Assembly: GCF_014653575.1 (NCBI RefSeq) | Contig: NZ_BNAQ01000002.1 | Location: forward strand, 799,378-863,377 | Direction of reading: 5' to 3' | Length of the DNA: 64,000 bases | Source of the DNA: Sphingomonas glacialis | GTDB lineage: Bacteria > Pseudomonadota > Alphaproteobacteria > Sphingomonadales > Sphingomonadaceae | Shown: piece after piece, positions 28,601-36,606 of the stretch | How the letters are laid out: every line of letters begins with the position of its first letter | How positions within the stretch are numbered: the stretch's first letter is position 1 | Notes under the pieces: model-generated | Told to the model about the DNA's origin: nothing | The model's database searches: none | The model's input: only the letters and a program-made list of their open reading frames with translations | Program-made: the position numbers and the translations under genes

Positions 28601-29923
28601 TTGCTGTTGGCGAGCCAGGAATGGGGGCATACCCTCGTCGAAGTGCCATACCGAAAATACGATATACCGACTTTCGACACGCTCATCCAACGCCGCACGC
28701 TGCTCACTCTGGGTGCCGGCCTTGCGCTCGGCGGATGCGGCGCGGCCGTGCCGGGGCTGCGATGGTGGGCGATCGGTGCGCTTGGCGAGAATGCGCCCGA
28801 GCTGCTCCCAGCGTTTCGCACGGCCACCGGCGTGGCGGTCGAGGTCCAGGCGCTGCCATGGACCGGCGCGCATGAAAAGCTGCTCACCGGGTTTGCCGGC
28901 AATTCCCTGCCCGACGTGATGATGCTCAACAGCGCCTGGCTACCGGAGTTGACGCTGATCGGCGCGGTTGCGCCGCCCGCAGCCCGTTCGTCGCTGCTCG
29001 CTGATCACGTCGCGGGCGCGGTAGCATCGGTCGAAGTTGCGGGGCGGGCGATGGCGGTGCCATGGACGGCGGACAGCTGGGTACAATTCTATCGCCGCGA
29101 TCTGCTCGCGGCGGCAGGCTATGCGGCCCCGCCGCTCGTCTGGAGCGAATGGATGCAGATGGCGCGCGCGATCAAGCGCCGTCAGCCCGACCGCTTCGCG
29201 ACGCTGCACCTGCTCGACTGGCCCGAACCATTGTTCGCCTTTGCCGCGCAGCAGGGGGTGCCCTTCCTCCGCGATCACGCGACGCGCGGCAATTTCTCGT
29301 CCGACGGCTTTCGCACCGCGCTCGGCTTCTACAAGGGAATCTTCGACGAACGCCTGGCCCCGGTGACGACCGGGGCCGAGGCAGGCGATACCTACGTCGC
29401 CTGGCGACATGGTCGGTTCGCGATCCTGCCGTCGAACGCAACGTCGATCGGCGATCTGCGGCGTCGCACGACCCTGCTGCCGCACGATCTGTGGGACGTC
29501 GCGCTAACCCCGGGGCCGCGCGGGGCCGGTGCCGCGATGGCGCGGGGCACCAGCCTCGCCGTCAGCCACGCCGCGCGCGACCCTGCCGCCGCATGGGCGC
29601 TGATCCGCTATCTGTGCGATCCCGCGATCCAGCGCCGCGTCTACGACATCACCGGCGATCTCCCGACGCGACGGAGCGCCTGGCGGATGCCAGAGATGCG
29701 CACCAACCCCGTGTCGGCGACCTTCGCGACGCAGATCGCACACAGCGTCGCACCACCGGCCGTTCCCGAATGGGAAAGGATCGTTGCCGAAGTTCAGCTC
29801 GTTGCCGAACATATGGTGCGTGGCGACTATGGCGTCGAAGCCGCCACGGTCGAAATGGACAAGCGGGTCGATCGCATTCTCGAAAAGCGCCGCTGGCTAG
29901 CGGAGCGGGGCCGCGCGGCATGA
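28601..29923 (+). CDS. ABC sugar transporter solute-binding lipoprotein
   Basis: About 440 residues. The lipobox LGGCG follows a basic n-region (QRRTLLTLGAGLA). The mature protein has the family 1 binding-protein pattern: ALPWTGAHEKLLTGFAGNSL, then PDVMMLNSAWLPEL, then a hinge, YVAWRHGRFAILPS and GTSLAVSHAARDPAAAWALI. It binds an oligosaccharide in the periplasm and delivers it to the permeases encoded next. The start is unclear: only TTG 28601/28607 and GTG 28643 are available, and none has a good ribosome-binding site. It overlaps the first permease by four bases (ATGA). Confidence 0.88.
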   Translation: MLLASQEWGHTLVEVPYRKYDIPTFDTLIQRRTLLTLGAGLALGGCGAAVPGLRWWAIGALGENAPELLPAFRTATGVAVEVQALPWTGAHEKLLTGFAGNSLPDVMMLNSAWLPELTLIGAVAPPAARSSLLADHVAGAVASVEVAGRAMAVPWTADSWVQFYRRDLLAAAGYAAPPLVWSEWMQMARAIKRRQPDRFATLHLLDWPEPLFAFAAQQGVPFLRDHATRGNFSSDGFRTALGFYKGIFDERLAPVTTGAEAGDTYVAWRHGRFAILPSNATSIGDLRRRTTLLPHDLWDVALTPGPRGAGAAMARGTSLAVSHAARDPAAAWALIRYLCDPAIQRRVYDITGDLPTRRSAWRMPEMRTNPVSATFATQIAHSVAPPAVPEWERIVAEVQLVAEHMVRGDYGVEAATVEMDKRVDRILEKRRWLAERGRAA

Positions 29924-30801
29924 CACGTCAGGCGCGCGCGGGGCTGGGCTTCGTTCTCCCGGTGATGATAGGCACGGTGCTCGTGCTGGTCATCCCGACG
30001 ATCGGGGCGGCACTGTTGAGCGTCACCGATTTCGATATCTACGCGCTTGCCGATATCGCCAATTTGCGGTTCGTTGGGGCTGGCAACTATGCCGAATTGC
30101 TACGGATGCCGTTATTTTGGCGCTCCGTCGCGAACACCGCCCTTTTCACCGCGATCGGCGTTCCCGCCGCGATCGCCACGTCGCTCGGCGTGGCGTTGCT
30201 AATCAGTTCGGCGACGGTGCGATGGAAACCGGTCTGGCGCGTGCTCCTGTTCGCGCCCTATGTCACGACGCTGGTCGCAACCGCGGTGGTCTGGCGCTAC
30301 ATGTTCGACCGGCACAACGGACTGCTGAATTACGCGCTGTCGCTGATCAGTATCGCGCCGGTCGACTGGCTGGGAGATCCGCGGACGAGCATTCCCGCGA
30401 CGCTGATCTTCATCGTGTGGAAGGCGTTCGGCTATAACATGCTAGTCTTCATCGCCGCGCTGTCGACCGTGCCGCAGGAACTTGCCGAGGCGGCGCGGCT
30501 CGACGGCGCGGGGGCGTGGGCGCGCTTCCGGCATGTCACGCTACCCGCGATCGGTCCGGCGTTGCTGCTCGCGGCGGTGCTGAGCGTCGCCAATTTCATC
30601 CAGATTTTCACCGAACCCTATGTGATGACGCACGGCGGCCCGGCACAAAGCACGGTGACCGTGCTGTATTTCATGTTTGACCAGGGCTTCACCTGGTGGA
30701 ACCTGGGCATGGCGTCGGCAGTCGCGATGATCGTGTTCGTCGTCATCCTGCTGGTGACGGCGGTCCAGGCACGGCTGGGAAAGCGCAACGAATGGTGGTG
30801 A
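29920..30801 (+). CDS. ABC sugar permease 1 (MalF/UgpA type)
   Basis: 293 residues with six predicted membrane helices; the first is VLPVMIGTVLVLVIPTIGAA. The cytoplasmic EAA loop that contacts the ATPase is ELAEAARLDGAGAWARFRHV, followed by TLPAIGP. The ATG overlaps the binding-protein stop (ATGA), while the longer upstream open frame is a shadow of that gene. It makes the membrane pore with the next gene's product. Confidence 0.92.
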   Translation: MTRQARAGLGFVLPVMIGTVLVLVIPTIGAALLSVTDFDIYALADIANLRFVGAGNYAELLRMPLFWRSVANTALFTAIGVPAAIATSLGVALLISSATVRWKPVWRVLLFAPYVTTLVATAVVWRYMFDRHNGLLNYALSLISIAPVDWLGDPRTSIPATLIFIVWKAFGYNMLVFIAALSTVPQELAEAARLDGAGAWARFRHVTLPAIGPALLLAAVLSVANFIQIFTEPYVMTHGGPAQSTVTVLYFMFDQGFTWWNLGMASAVAMIVFVVILLVTAVQARLGKRNEWW

Positions 30802-31634
30802 GCGCTGGCAGCCTGTTGCGCACCGCGCTCGTCGCCCTGTTTGCGCTGATCGCCGTGCTGCCGCTGCTGTGGATGGTCAACGTCTCGCTGATGGCGCCGG
30901 GCACCGCCGCGACCTTTCCGCCGCCGTTCTGGCCGGCGCATCCGACACTCGCCAATTATCGCGAGCTGTTGCTGCCGCACCCCGGCGGCCTGACCAGCTA
31001 CCATATCCTGCCCGCGCTGGGGAACAGCGCTGTGCTTGCGTCGCTTACCACGGTGCTTAGCCTCCTGCTGTGCGTGCCGGCTGGTTATGCCTTCGCCAAA
31101 CTGCGCTTCTGGGGGCGTGCGCGCATGCTCCAGGCCTTGCTCGCGCTCGCAGTCGTGCCGGCGCAGGTCGCGATGCTGCCGCTTTTTCTGATGCTCAAGT
31201 CAGTCGGATTGGTGAACACCTATGCCGGGGTGCTCGCGCCGTGGCTGGCGGGCGTTTACGGGGTATTGTTCATCCGCCAGGCGACGCTCGCGGTCCCCGA
31301 CGAAATGCTCGACGCGGCGCGGATCGACGGCGCGAGCGAAGCGCGGATCTTCCTGAGCGTAGTGCTGCCGCTGCTGCGCCCGGTGGTCGTAACGCTGGCG
31401 CTGTTCGCGTTCCTTGCGAGCTGGAGCGACTTTCTGTGGCCGCTGATCGCGATCACCGATCAGCAGCATTACACGCTTCCCGTCGCGCTTGCGGCGATCA
31501 GCCGCGAACATGGCGGGGATACTGAACTGATGATGTCGGGGGCTGTGGTGACCACGCTTCCGGTCCTGCTGTTGTTCCTCGCCTTGCAGCGCTATTATTT
31601 CACTGGAATACTCGGCGGCAGCATCAAGGGGTGA
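30792..31634 (+). CDS. ABC sugar permease 2 (MalG/UgpE type)
   Basis: 280 residues with six predicted helices (ALVALFALIAVLPLLWMVNV first). The EAA loop EMLDAARIDGASEARIFLSV is followed by VLPLLRPVVV. The start ATG 30792 overlaps the previous gene by ten bases; GTG 30798 (a GTGA overlap) is an alternative. The final 11 bases overlap the end of the convergent ATPase gene, so the two transcripts are antisense at their 3' ends. Confidence 0.92.
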   Translation: MVVSAGSLLRTALVALFALIAVLPLLWMVNVSLMAPGTAATFPPPFWPAHPTLANYRELLLPHPGGLTSYHILPALGNSAVLASLTTVLSLLLCVPAGYAFAKLRFWGRARMLQALLALAVVPAQVAMLPLFLMLKSVGLVNTYAGVLAPWLAGVYGVLFIRQATLAVPDEMLDAARIDGASEARIFLSVVLPLLRPVVVTLALFAFLASWSDFLWPLIAITDQQHYTLPVALAAISREHGGDTELMMSGAVVTTLPVLLLFLALQRYYFTGILGGSIKG

Positions 31635-32724
31635 TCGCGCGCGGTCGGGGGTAGGCAGCACCGGCGCCATCGAACAAGAGCGCGTCCGACGCGGCGATCG
31701 CGAAGCGCAGCGTCTCGCCGAGCACGACGTGGCGGTTGTGCGGCAATTGCGCGACCAAATGGGCCGTATCGCCACCGTGTCCGAGATGCGCGAACGACAA
31801 TGGCCCCAACCGCTCGAACAGTTCGACTTGCCCCCCGAACACGCCGAGCGGATCGGGATGGAGATGCTCGGGCCGGACGCCCAGCGTGGCGGGGGCATCG
31901 ACCGTCGTTTGTGGGACCACTGCATCGATCCGACAGATCCCGCCATCCGGGAGCGCGACGGTTACGACGGTCGGCTCGGCGCGCACGATCCGCACGGGTA
32001 GCAAATTGATCGCCGGCGAACCGATCGCCGCGGCGACGCGGATCGAGGTCGGCGCGCGATACAGATCGAGGGGTGCGCCGACCTGCTCGATGCGACCTTG
32101 TGCCATCACGACGATCCGGTTGGCGAGCGTCATCGCCTCGACCTGATCGTGCGTCACGTAGATCATCGTCGCACCGAGGCGCTGGTGCAGCCGCGCGATC
32201 TCGTGGCGCATCCGCACTCGCAGCGCGGTATCTAAATTGGACAGCGGCTCGTCGAGCAGCAGAACCGCTGGATCGCGAACTATCGCCCGGGCAATCGATA
32301 CGCGTTGCCGCTGCCCCCCGGAAAGAGTGCTCGGACGTCGATCGAGCAACGCCTCGAGCTCGAGCGTCGCGGCAACGGCGGCGACCTTGTCGGCGATCAC
32401 CTGTTTCGGGAGCTTCGCCATGCGCAAAGGGAAGGCGATGTTCTGCGCGACGGAAAGATGCGGGTAGAGCGCATAAGACTGGAACACCATGGCAATGCCG
32501 CGATCCGCGGGCTCTACCGCGGTGACGTCGCGGCCCCCGATTTCAATACGGCCGGCGCTCGGCGTTTCCAGCCCCGCGATCAATCGCAACAGGGTCGACT
32601 TGCCGCATCCCGATGGCCCGATGATGACGACGAATTCGCCCGAGGCGATTGCGAGATTTGTCGAGTGCAACGCGTCTGCTGCACCGAAGGTCTTGGAAAG
32701 ATGCTCTACGACAACGCTGCTCAT
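31624..32724 (-). CDS. ABC sugar transporter ATPase (MalK/UgpC/MsmK type)
   Basis: 366 residues. Walker A is GPSGCGKST, the Q-loop lies in MVFQSYALYPHLSV, the signature is LSGGQRQRVSIARAI, Walker B is VLLLDEPLSNLD, and the H-loop is YVTHDQ. A C-terminal regulatory TOBE/OB domain of about 130 residues follows (LGVRPEHL). It powers the two permeases encoded on the opposite strand. It is unusual for the ATPase gene to be convergent with its permease operon, so expression must be coordinated from two promoters, or the ATPase is shared with other importers. Confidence 0.92.
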   Translation of the reverse strand: MSSVVVEHLSKTFGAADALHSTNLAIASGEFVVIIGPSGCGKSTLLRLIAGLETPSAGRIEIGGRDVTAVEPADRGIAMVFQSYALYPHLSVAQNIAFPLRMAKLPKQVIADKVAAVAATLELEALLDRRPSTLSGGQRQRVSIARAIVRDPAVLLLDEPLSNLDTALRVRMRHEIARLHQRLGATMIYVTHDQVEAMTLANRIVVMAQGRIEQVGAPLDLYRAPTSIRVAAAIGSPAINLLPVRIVRAEPTVVTVALPDGGICRIDAVVPQTTVDAPATLGVRPEHLHPDPLGVFGGQVELFERLGPLSFAHLGHGGDTAHLVAQLPHNRHVVLGETLRFAIAASDALLFDGAGAAYPRPRAITP

Positions 32725-33351
32725 CGGCCCGACCGTAGCCCTGACCGCAAATCGGTCAACTCGTCACGCAATATTGACTGAAGCGTTCGGTTCGATGGCT
32801 CTGGCCTATGGCAGCGAGTGAGTCATCTCGTTATGAGTATTCTCTGCCGCTCCAAGCGCTGCCAGGTGCAGTCCGAGCAAATCCGCATTCGTTCAATCTC
32901 GCGAAATCACGCTTAGAGGGACGTCCATGGTTCGCGCAGAGCGAATGTCGCCAGCCTTCGTCAAAGACCATCTTGACGATGGGCGTGCATTGCATCGCTT
33001 CGTGCCCCCCGAACCCCGCGCAAACCCGCCTGACCATCTCTGATCGTTCGACACCACTATCCTGTCAGGCGGATGTATCGAGGAGGCTTTCACCTTTGAT
33101 CCGGACGATGGTTGACGAAGAATGATGGTCGAGCGGCAGTCGGGCTCGCTTCACTGGATTCAAGCCCGTCACATCCACCGCATCGTAGCATTGCCTTTGG
33201 GCTAAAGCCGGACGCTCGTGCAAGCGGGGCCGCATGAACGAGAAACCGTGTTCTGGCGCTTCGGCGAAACAGTGCGGCCCCGCGCGCGGAACGCCAGTGA
33301 CTGGAGCGGCTTCCGATCCGCGCCAACCGGGACAATCCCGTTCTTCCCCGA
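32725..33351. other. Long stretch without a supported gene
   Basis: About 627 bp between the ATPase start and the small ORF ending at 33352. Short open frames exist on both strands, but none shows a recognisable motif, a good ribosome-binding site or plausible composition. It probably holds the ATPase promoter near 32730-32800 and otherwise decayed sequence. Confidence 0.4.
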
Positions 33352-33591
33352 CTAGACCAAATTTGCTTCCAGAATCGTCTCGGCAAGCGGCGGAAACGCG
33401 ATAAGGTCCGCGACGTTCTCCGAACGGGCAAGCAGGTTAGTGGGACAGTAGCGATCCTCGTCCCAGCAGGGATGGTCCAGGATCGGGTAGAGGGAGACTC
33501 CCTCAACCGGCAGGCCGAGCGACCGGGCAATTGTCACCTCGCGCAGTAGATCGCCAACTTCCGGCGCAAACTTGTTCGTTGTCTTGCTCAT
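33352..33591 (-). pseudogene. Chimeric ORF: transposase-like start joined to a glycosidase-like tail
   Basis: 79 codons with a strong GGAGGAG site. The first 12 residues (MSKTTNKFAPEV) match the usual N-terminus of IS3-type OrfA transposase proteins. From there the frame becomes ARSLGLPVEGVSLYPILDHP then CWDEDRYC, which resembles the C-terminal tail of family 1 beta-glucosidase-like proteins (G-CLYP-LDHP-W-DDRHC). The best explanation is insertion or deletion fusing two broken genes. If translated it would give a meaningless fusion. The glycosidase link is from motif memory only. Confidence 0.4.
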
Positions 33592-33676
33592 ACGGGCTCC
33601 TCCTTCTCAGGAGTGGGGCCTCCGGCGAACCCGGTGTGATTCATCTCGCAATGTGGTCCGTCACTGAGTTGGCGGG

Positions 33677-34267
33677 TTAGCCGGCGTTTTTTTCAATGGC
33701 GATAATCCCGTTCGCCCAACGGTTCGGGTCGACGCTGATCCACTTCCCCTGCTTTATCTCATAGATCAGCCAACGGACCGACGTTAGCACGCCCGAGCGC
33801 GGCCGTGTGAGTTCGAGCATGATAAGCGCGGCCTGACCCTCGCGGGTCAGACCGTAGTCGCCGCGGTCGATGAGGGTAGTAAGCCCGAGCATGTCGAGGT
33901 GCAGCAAATAATGTTCGAACAGCGGGCGTGACCCTCCGAACACGTCGCAGATCACTCGTCGGTCATCGACCTTCTCGTGCCGGGCGGACGCCGGGCATTT
34001 GGCATTCGCCTCGATCACGGGCTGTTCGTAGCGGCGACAGTGGAGCCAGCTGAGCGTCCGTCGCATCACGTCCAGCTGCTCGTCACCGGGACCGCGGTCA
34101 CCGAGTCCGACCCGGTAAAGCGCGAACGCTCGCCGCAACGACGTGTAGCGTCGGTTATCCGGCGTGATGACCTGATCATCGCCGTCACGGACTTCGTGAT
34201 ATACGAGCTGCCGGCCCCACATCTGAACCGGATCGTCGGTAAAGAACCAATTTGGATCGTTATACAT
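33677..34267 (-). CDS. Unknown protein, last gene of an eight-gene operon (paralogue of the 34865 gene)
   Basis: About 196 residues beginning MYNDPNWFFTDDPVQMWG; GTG 34318 is an alternative start. I do not recognise it. Its middle and end (LFEHYLLHLDMLGLTTLIDR, GLTREGQAALIMLELTRPRS) match the gene two positions upstream (FFRHYLLTLGHHELIEHG, LSPLGWSVLAMLEATRPV) in order and spacing, so the two are paralogues. The C-terminus (VRWLIYEIKQGKWISVDPNR) is extra. It is soluble, with no signal or membrane segment. Its upstream neighbour ends at 34284. Confidence 0.65.
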   Translation of the reverse strand: MYNDPNWFFTDDPVQMWGRQLVYHEVRDGDDQVITPDNRRYTSLRRAFALYRVGLGDRGPGDEQLDVMRRTLSWLHCRRYEQPVIEANAKCPASARHEKVDDRRVICDVFGGSRPLFEHYLLHLDMLGLTTLIDRGDYGLTREGQAALIMLELTRPRSGVLTSVRWLIYEIKQGKWISVDPNRWANGIIAIEKNAG

Positions 34268-34283
34268 GAGGAGGCTCGTCCGA

Positions 34284-34853
34284 TCAGAAGTGCCGGCTGT
34301 GCTGGATCGAGCGCGCACGGCAGGCGCAGTCGTCGCGTACCACGCGGCCGTATTGGTCGATCGTGGCCCAGCCTTGCCGAGGGTCGAAGCGCGGCGCGGT
34401 CGCGTGCGCTGTGGAGGGCACTACCATCAGTTCGAAGATCCAGGCGGTGAGCTCATCGGCACCCTGACGATGCAACATGCGCGCGAACCGATCCCAGCGA
34501 TGACCTTGCGTGTTCAGCCAGCCAATCATGCCTTCCATTGCGTCGATCGACTGCGTCGGCAAAGACCAGACATCGCGCCAGGCGCCCTCCCCGTCCTGCT
34601 CCTGCATGACTACGCCCGGCTTCCCGTCGAAATCAGCTCTAGCGAAGCGAACAGCGCTGCCTTCGGAGGTTGTCAGGTCGATGGCGACCAGCGGCCCCTC
34701 GCTGGCATTCAACCCGGCGCCGCCGTCCGCCGGTTTGACCTCATTATGGGTGGGCATCTGCGTCCCCCGCCGCATACGCTCGAAGAGTGTGTCGCCGGCG
34801 CGGTCGGCATCGCTGCCGTGAGAGGCAGGTGCGTACGGAATGTAATGGGGCAT
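34284..34853 (-). CDS. Unknown protein of the eight-gene operon
   Basis: 189 residues starting MPHYIPYAPASHGSDADRAG with GGAGAG eight bases upstream. The middle is a compact alpha/beta region (GPLVAIDLTTSEGSAVRFAR, then DFDGKPGVVMQEQDGEGAWR and MEGMIGWLNTQGHRWDRFAR). The C-terminus (FDPRQGWATIDQYGRVVRDD) holds two cysteines. No known family, signal peptide or membrane segment. It sits between the two paralogous genes and is 11 bases downstream of the 34865 gene. Confidence 0.65.
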   Translation of the reverse strand: MPHYIPYAPASHGSDADRAGDTLFERMRRGTQMPTHNEVKPADGGAGLNASEGPLVAIDLTTSEGSAVRFARADFDGKPGVVMQEQDGEGAWRDVWSLPTQSIDAMEGMIGWLNTQGHRWDRFARMLHRQGADELTAWIFELMVVPSTAHATAPRFDPRQGWATIDQYGRVVRDDCACRARSIQHSRHF

Positions 34854-34864
34854 GTCGTCTCTCC

Positions 34865-35353
34865 TTATCGAGCGAACACGCGCCGCTCCGCGCGTTGGAT
34901 TTTGGCGGCTCGCGTTTTTGCCGGGTCCTTCTGATCGACGATGACGGGGCGGGTTGCCTCGAGCATCGCCAGCACCGACCAGCCGAGTGGCGACAGCGCG
35001 GCATGCTTGAAGGCGGTGGCACCGTGCTCGATGAGCTCATGATGGCCGAGCGTCAGCAAATAGTGACGAAAGAACATCTCGCTGCCGCCGAACAGAAACT
35101 CGGTCATCGCGTCAGGATCGATGCGATGCAGATCCTCGGACACGCACCGCAGAGTTGCTCGCATCAGCTCGAGCTGATCCTCCTGATCCTCGCACATGCA
35201 CATGTTGAGGTGCTGGCCCCAGAAGACATCGCGAACGCTGTCCCACAGGCGACCGTCCGGCGCCTGCAGAACCGTATGCGAGCGACCGACCGTAACCGGC
35301 TGCAGAGATGCGCCCCACGGGCGGACACGGGCGAGGGCGAGATCGACAGACAT
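34865..35353 (-). CDS. Unknown protein of the eight-gene operon (paralogue of the 33677 gene)
   Basis: 162 residues starting MSVDLALARVRPWGASLQPV, with AGGAA seven bases upstream. It shares with the 33677 product a region of about 80 residues: a polar segment rich in Glu/Gln (MCMCEDQEDQLELMRATLRC), then FGGSEMFFRHYLLTLGHHEL and a helix ending MLEATRP. The CMCED pair could bind metal, but the cysteines are not kept in the paralogue. A GLT-x-G-x-x-L-x-ML ending is reminiscent of winged-helix folds (weak inference). Confidence 0.65.
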   Translation of the reverse strand: MSVDLALARVRPWGASLQPVTVGRSHTVLQAPDGRLWDSVRDVFWGQHLNMCMCEDQEDQLELMRATLRCVSEDLHRIDPDAMTEFLFGGSEMFFRHYLLTLGHHELIEHGATAFKHAALSPLGWSVLAMLEATRPVIVDQKDPAKTRAAKIQRAERRVFAR

Positions 35354-35430
35354 GACGTTCCTTTCCGCTGTTCGAAGGCAGATCTATACCGCCCCAAGCC
35401 CAGCGTCAAGTATTCGGATACTTCCCTATC

Positions 35431-36084
35431 TCAAAGACTATCGTTTAGTCCTGCCGTCGAAGCGAGCTCCCACAATGCGTCCTGCGGCAGCAGGCGCCGT
35501 TCGCTGATCCAGAGCCACATGCTGGCAGCGGCTGCGCCGATATCCACGACAAGTCGCTGGCCGGGATGTTTAAGCCCGGGGGGTCGGTCCCAGAGCATTG
35601 GCAGGTCTTTGCGCGCCAGCAGGCGCAGGGCCGATGATGGCGACACGGCCTGGTCGGGATCGACCAGCTCGACCAGCTCGGCAAGGAGGATGACGGCGAT
35701 GAGATCGTCGGCGGAATCTCGTTGGGTGCCGTTATCGGGAGCCATGCGCGAAATCATCGCGTGCAAGAATAGCTGCTCGCCGGCACGCGCTATCGGTATA
35801 GCGACGCTGGGATTGAGATGGGCGTCGATTAGCAGCAACGCGGTGATCAAGCGACAGCATTGCTGCAGCGTATATCCGCGGCGCAGAAGAGGATCGTCCT
35901 TGATCGTCGCTGGCCAATTAGCGCGACCGATTTGCTTTAGTCGGGCGCGAAGGCGTGCCCGGGCGGTTTCGCTCAGCGGACGCGCGGCCTCTGCTCGTTG
36001 GCCTGCGCATCCGCTCATCAACACAAAGCTTGCGAGATCTTCGAGGTGAACGGATCCCAGGCGAGGCGTAGGTGATTCGGTCAT
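35431..36084 (-). CDS. Unknown helical protein of the eight-gene operon
   Basis: 217 residues starting MTESPTPRLGSVHLEDLASF. Almost all of it is predicted helical, with segments such as LRARLKQIGRANWPATIKDD, GYTLQQCCRLITALLLIDAH and DLIAVILLAELVELVDPDQA. No known motif. The hydrophobic helices are amphipathic rather than membrane-spanning. A run of 77 bases separates it from the next gene, the longest gap in the operon together with the 46-base gap before it. Confidence 0.6.
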   Translation of the reverse strand: MTESPTPRLGSVHLEDLASFVLMSGCAGQRAEAARPLSETARARLRARLKQIGRANWPATIKDDPLLRRGYTLQQCCRLITALLLIDAHLNPSVAIPIARAGEQLFLHAMISRMAPDNGTQRDSADDLIAVILLAELVELVDPDQAVSPSSALRLLARKDLPMLWDRPPGLKHPGQRLVVDIGAAAASMWLWISERRLLPQDALWELASTAGLNDSL

Positions 36085-36129
36085 GCCCCGTCAGTACGGC
36101 TCAGGCTTGCCCGGTGCCAAGCACGGTCA

Positions 36130-36606
36130 TCACTCGCCCGATTTGAAGTCCAGCCAGCAGGGCGTGATGGCCACGGACAGCCAGCCATCATGAAGAACAG
36201 TCACGGTCTCGATGATCGCAGTGCCGATCTGCCATGGCGGATCCGCAAGCCGGGAGAGTGGTTCTCCGCCAAGACCGGCGGCAAAGGTATCCGGGATTTT
36301 CCCACGACATAGGAAATCGGACCGGACCGGGCTGTGCTCTCGGTAGATCCAACGCATTTCCCGTTCGACCGGCTGCTCTATTTCAAGCATGAGACGACGA
36401 TACCGTCGGCCAACGAGCACGACGCCGAGACCGGTTTCCGCCCGAAGCCGATCCACGAGCGGATGTCCGGCGCGAAGTGCGCTGGGACGACCTTTCGCAA
36501 TCTGTTCGCCAATGGCGTCATCGACGATATCGACCGTAAGCCCGGCCGCTTCCAGCATCGTGGCCATCGGCCTGGACAGATGACGAGTGGTCGAGGTGCT
36601 CGTCAT
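36130..36606 (-). CDS. Unknown protein of the eight-gene operon
   Basis: 158 residues starting MTSTSTTRHLSRPMATMLEA. It has a Rossmann-like or alpha/beta look (LTVDIVDDAIGEQIAKGRPS, then VDRLRAETGLGVVLVGRRYR, and a C-terminal beta region IIETVTVLHDGWLSVAITPC). The start overlaps the stop of the 578-residue gene by four bases (ATGA), so the two are translationally coupled, often a sign that the products work together. Not recognised. Confidence 0.65.
   Translation of the reverse strand: MTSTSTTRHLSRPMATMLEAAGLTVDIVDDAIGEQIAKGRPSALRAGHPLVDRLRAETGLGVVLVGRRYRRLMLEIEQPVEREMRWIYREHSPVRSDFLCRGKIPDTFAAGLGGEPLSRLADPPWQIGTAIIETVTVLHDGWLSVAITPCWLDFKSGE

Noticed and set aside
29062..30801. A 579-codon plus-strand frame over the binding protein gene
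   Set aside because: The part before 29920 is an arginine-rich shadow of the solute-binding protein. The permease signal starts at the ATGA overlap.
32831..33125. Small ORFs on both strands after the ABC ATPase
   Set aside because: No recognisable motif, weak starts and mixed composition; not supportable as genes.
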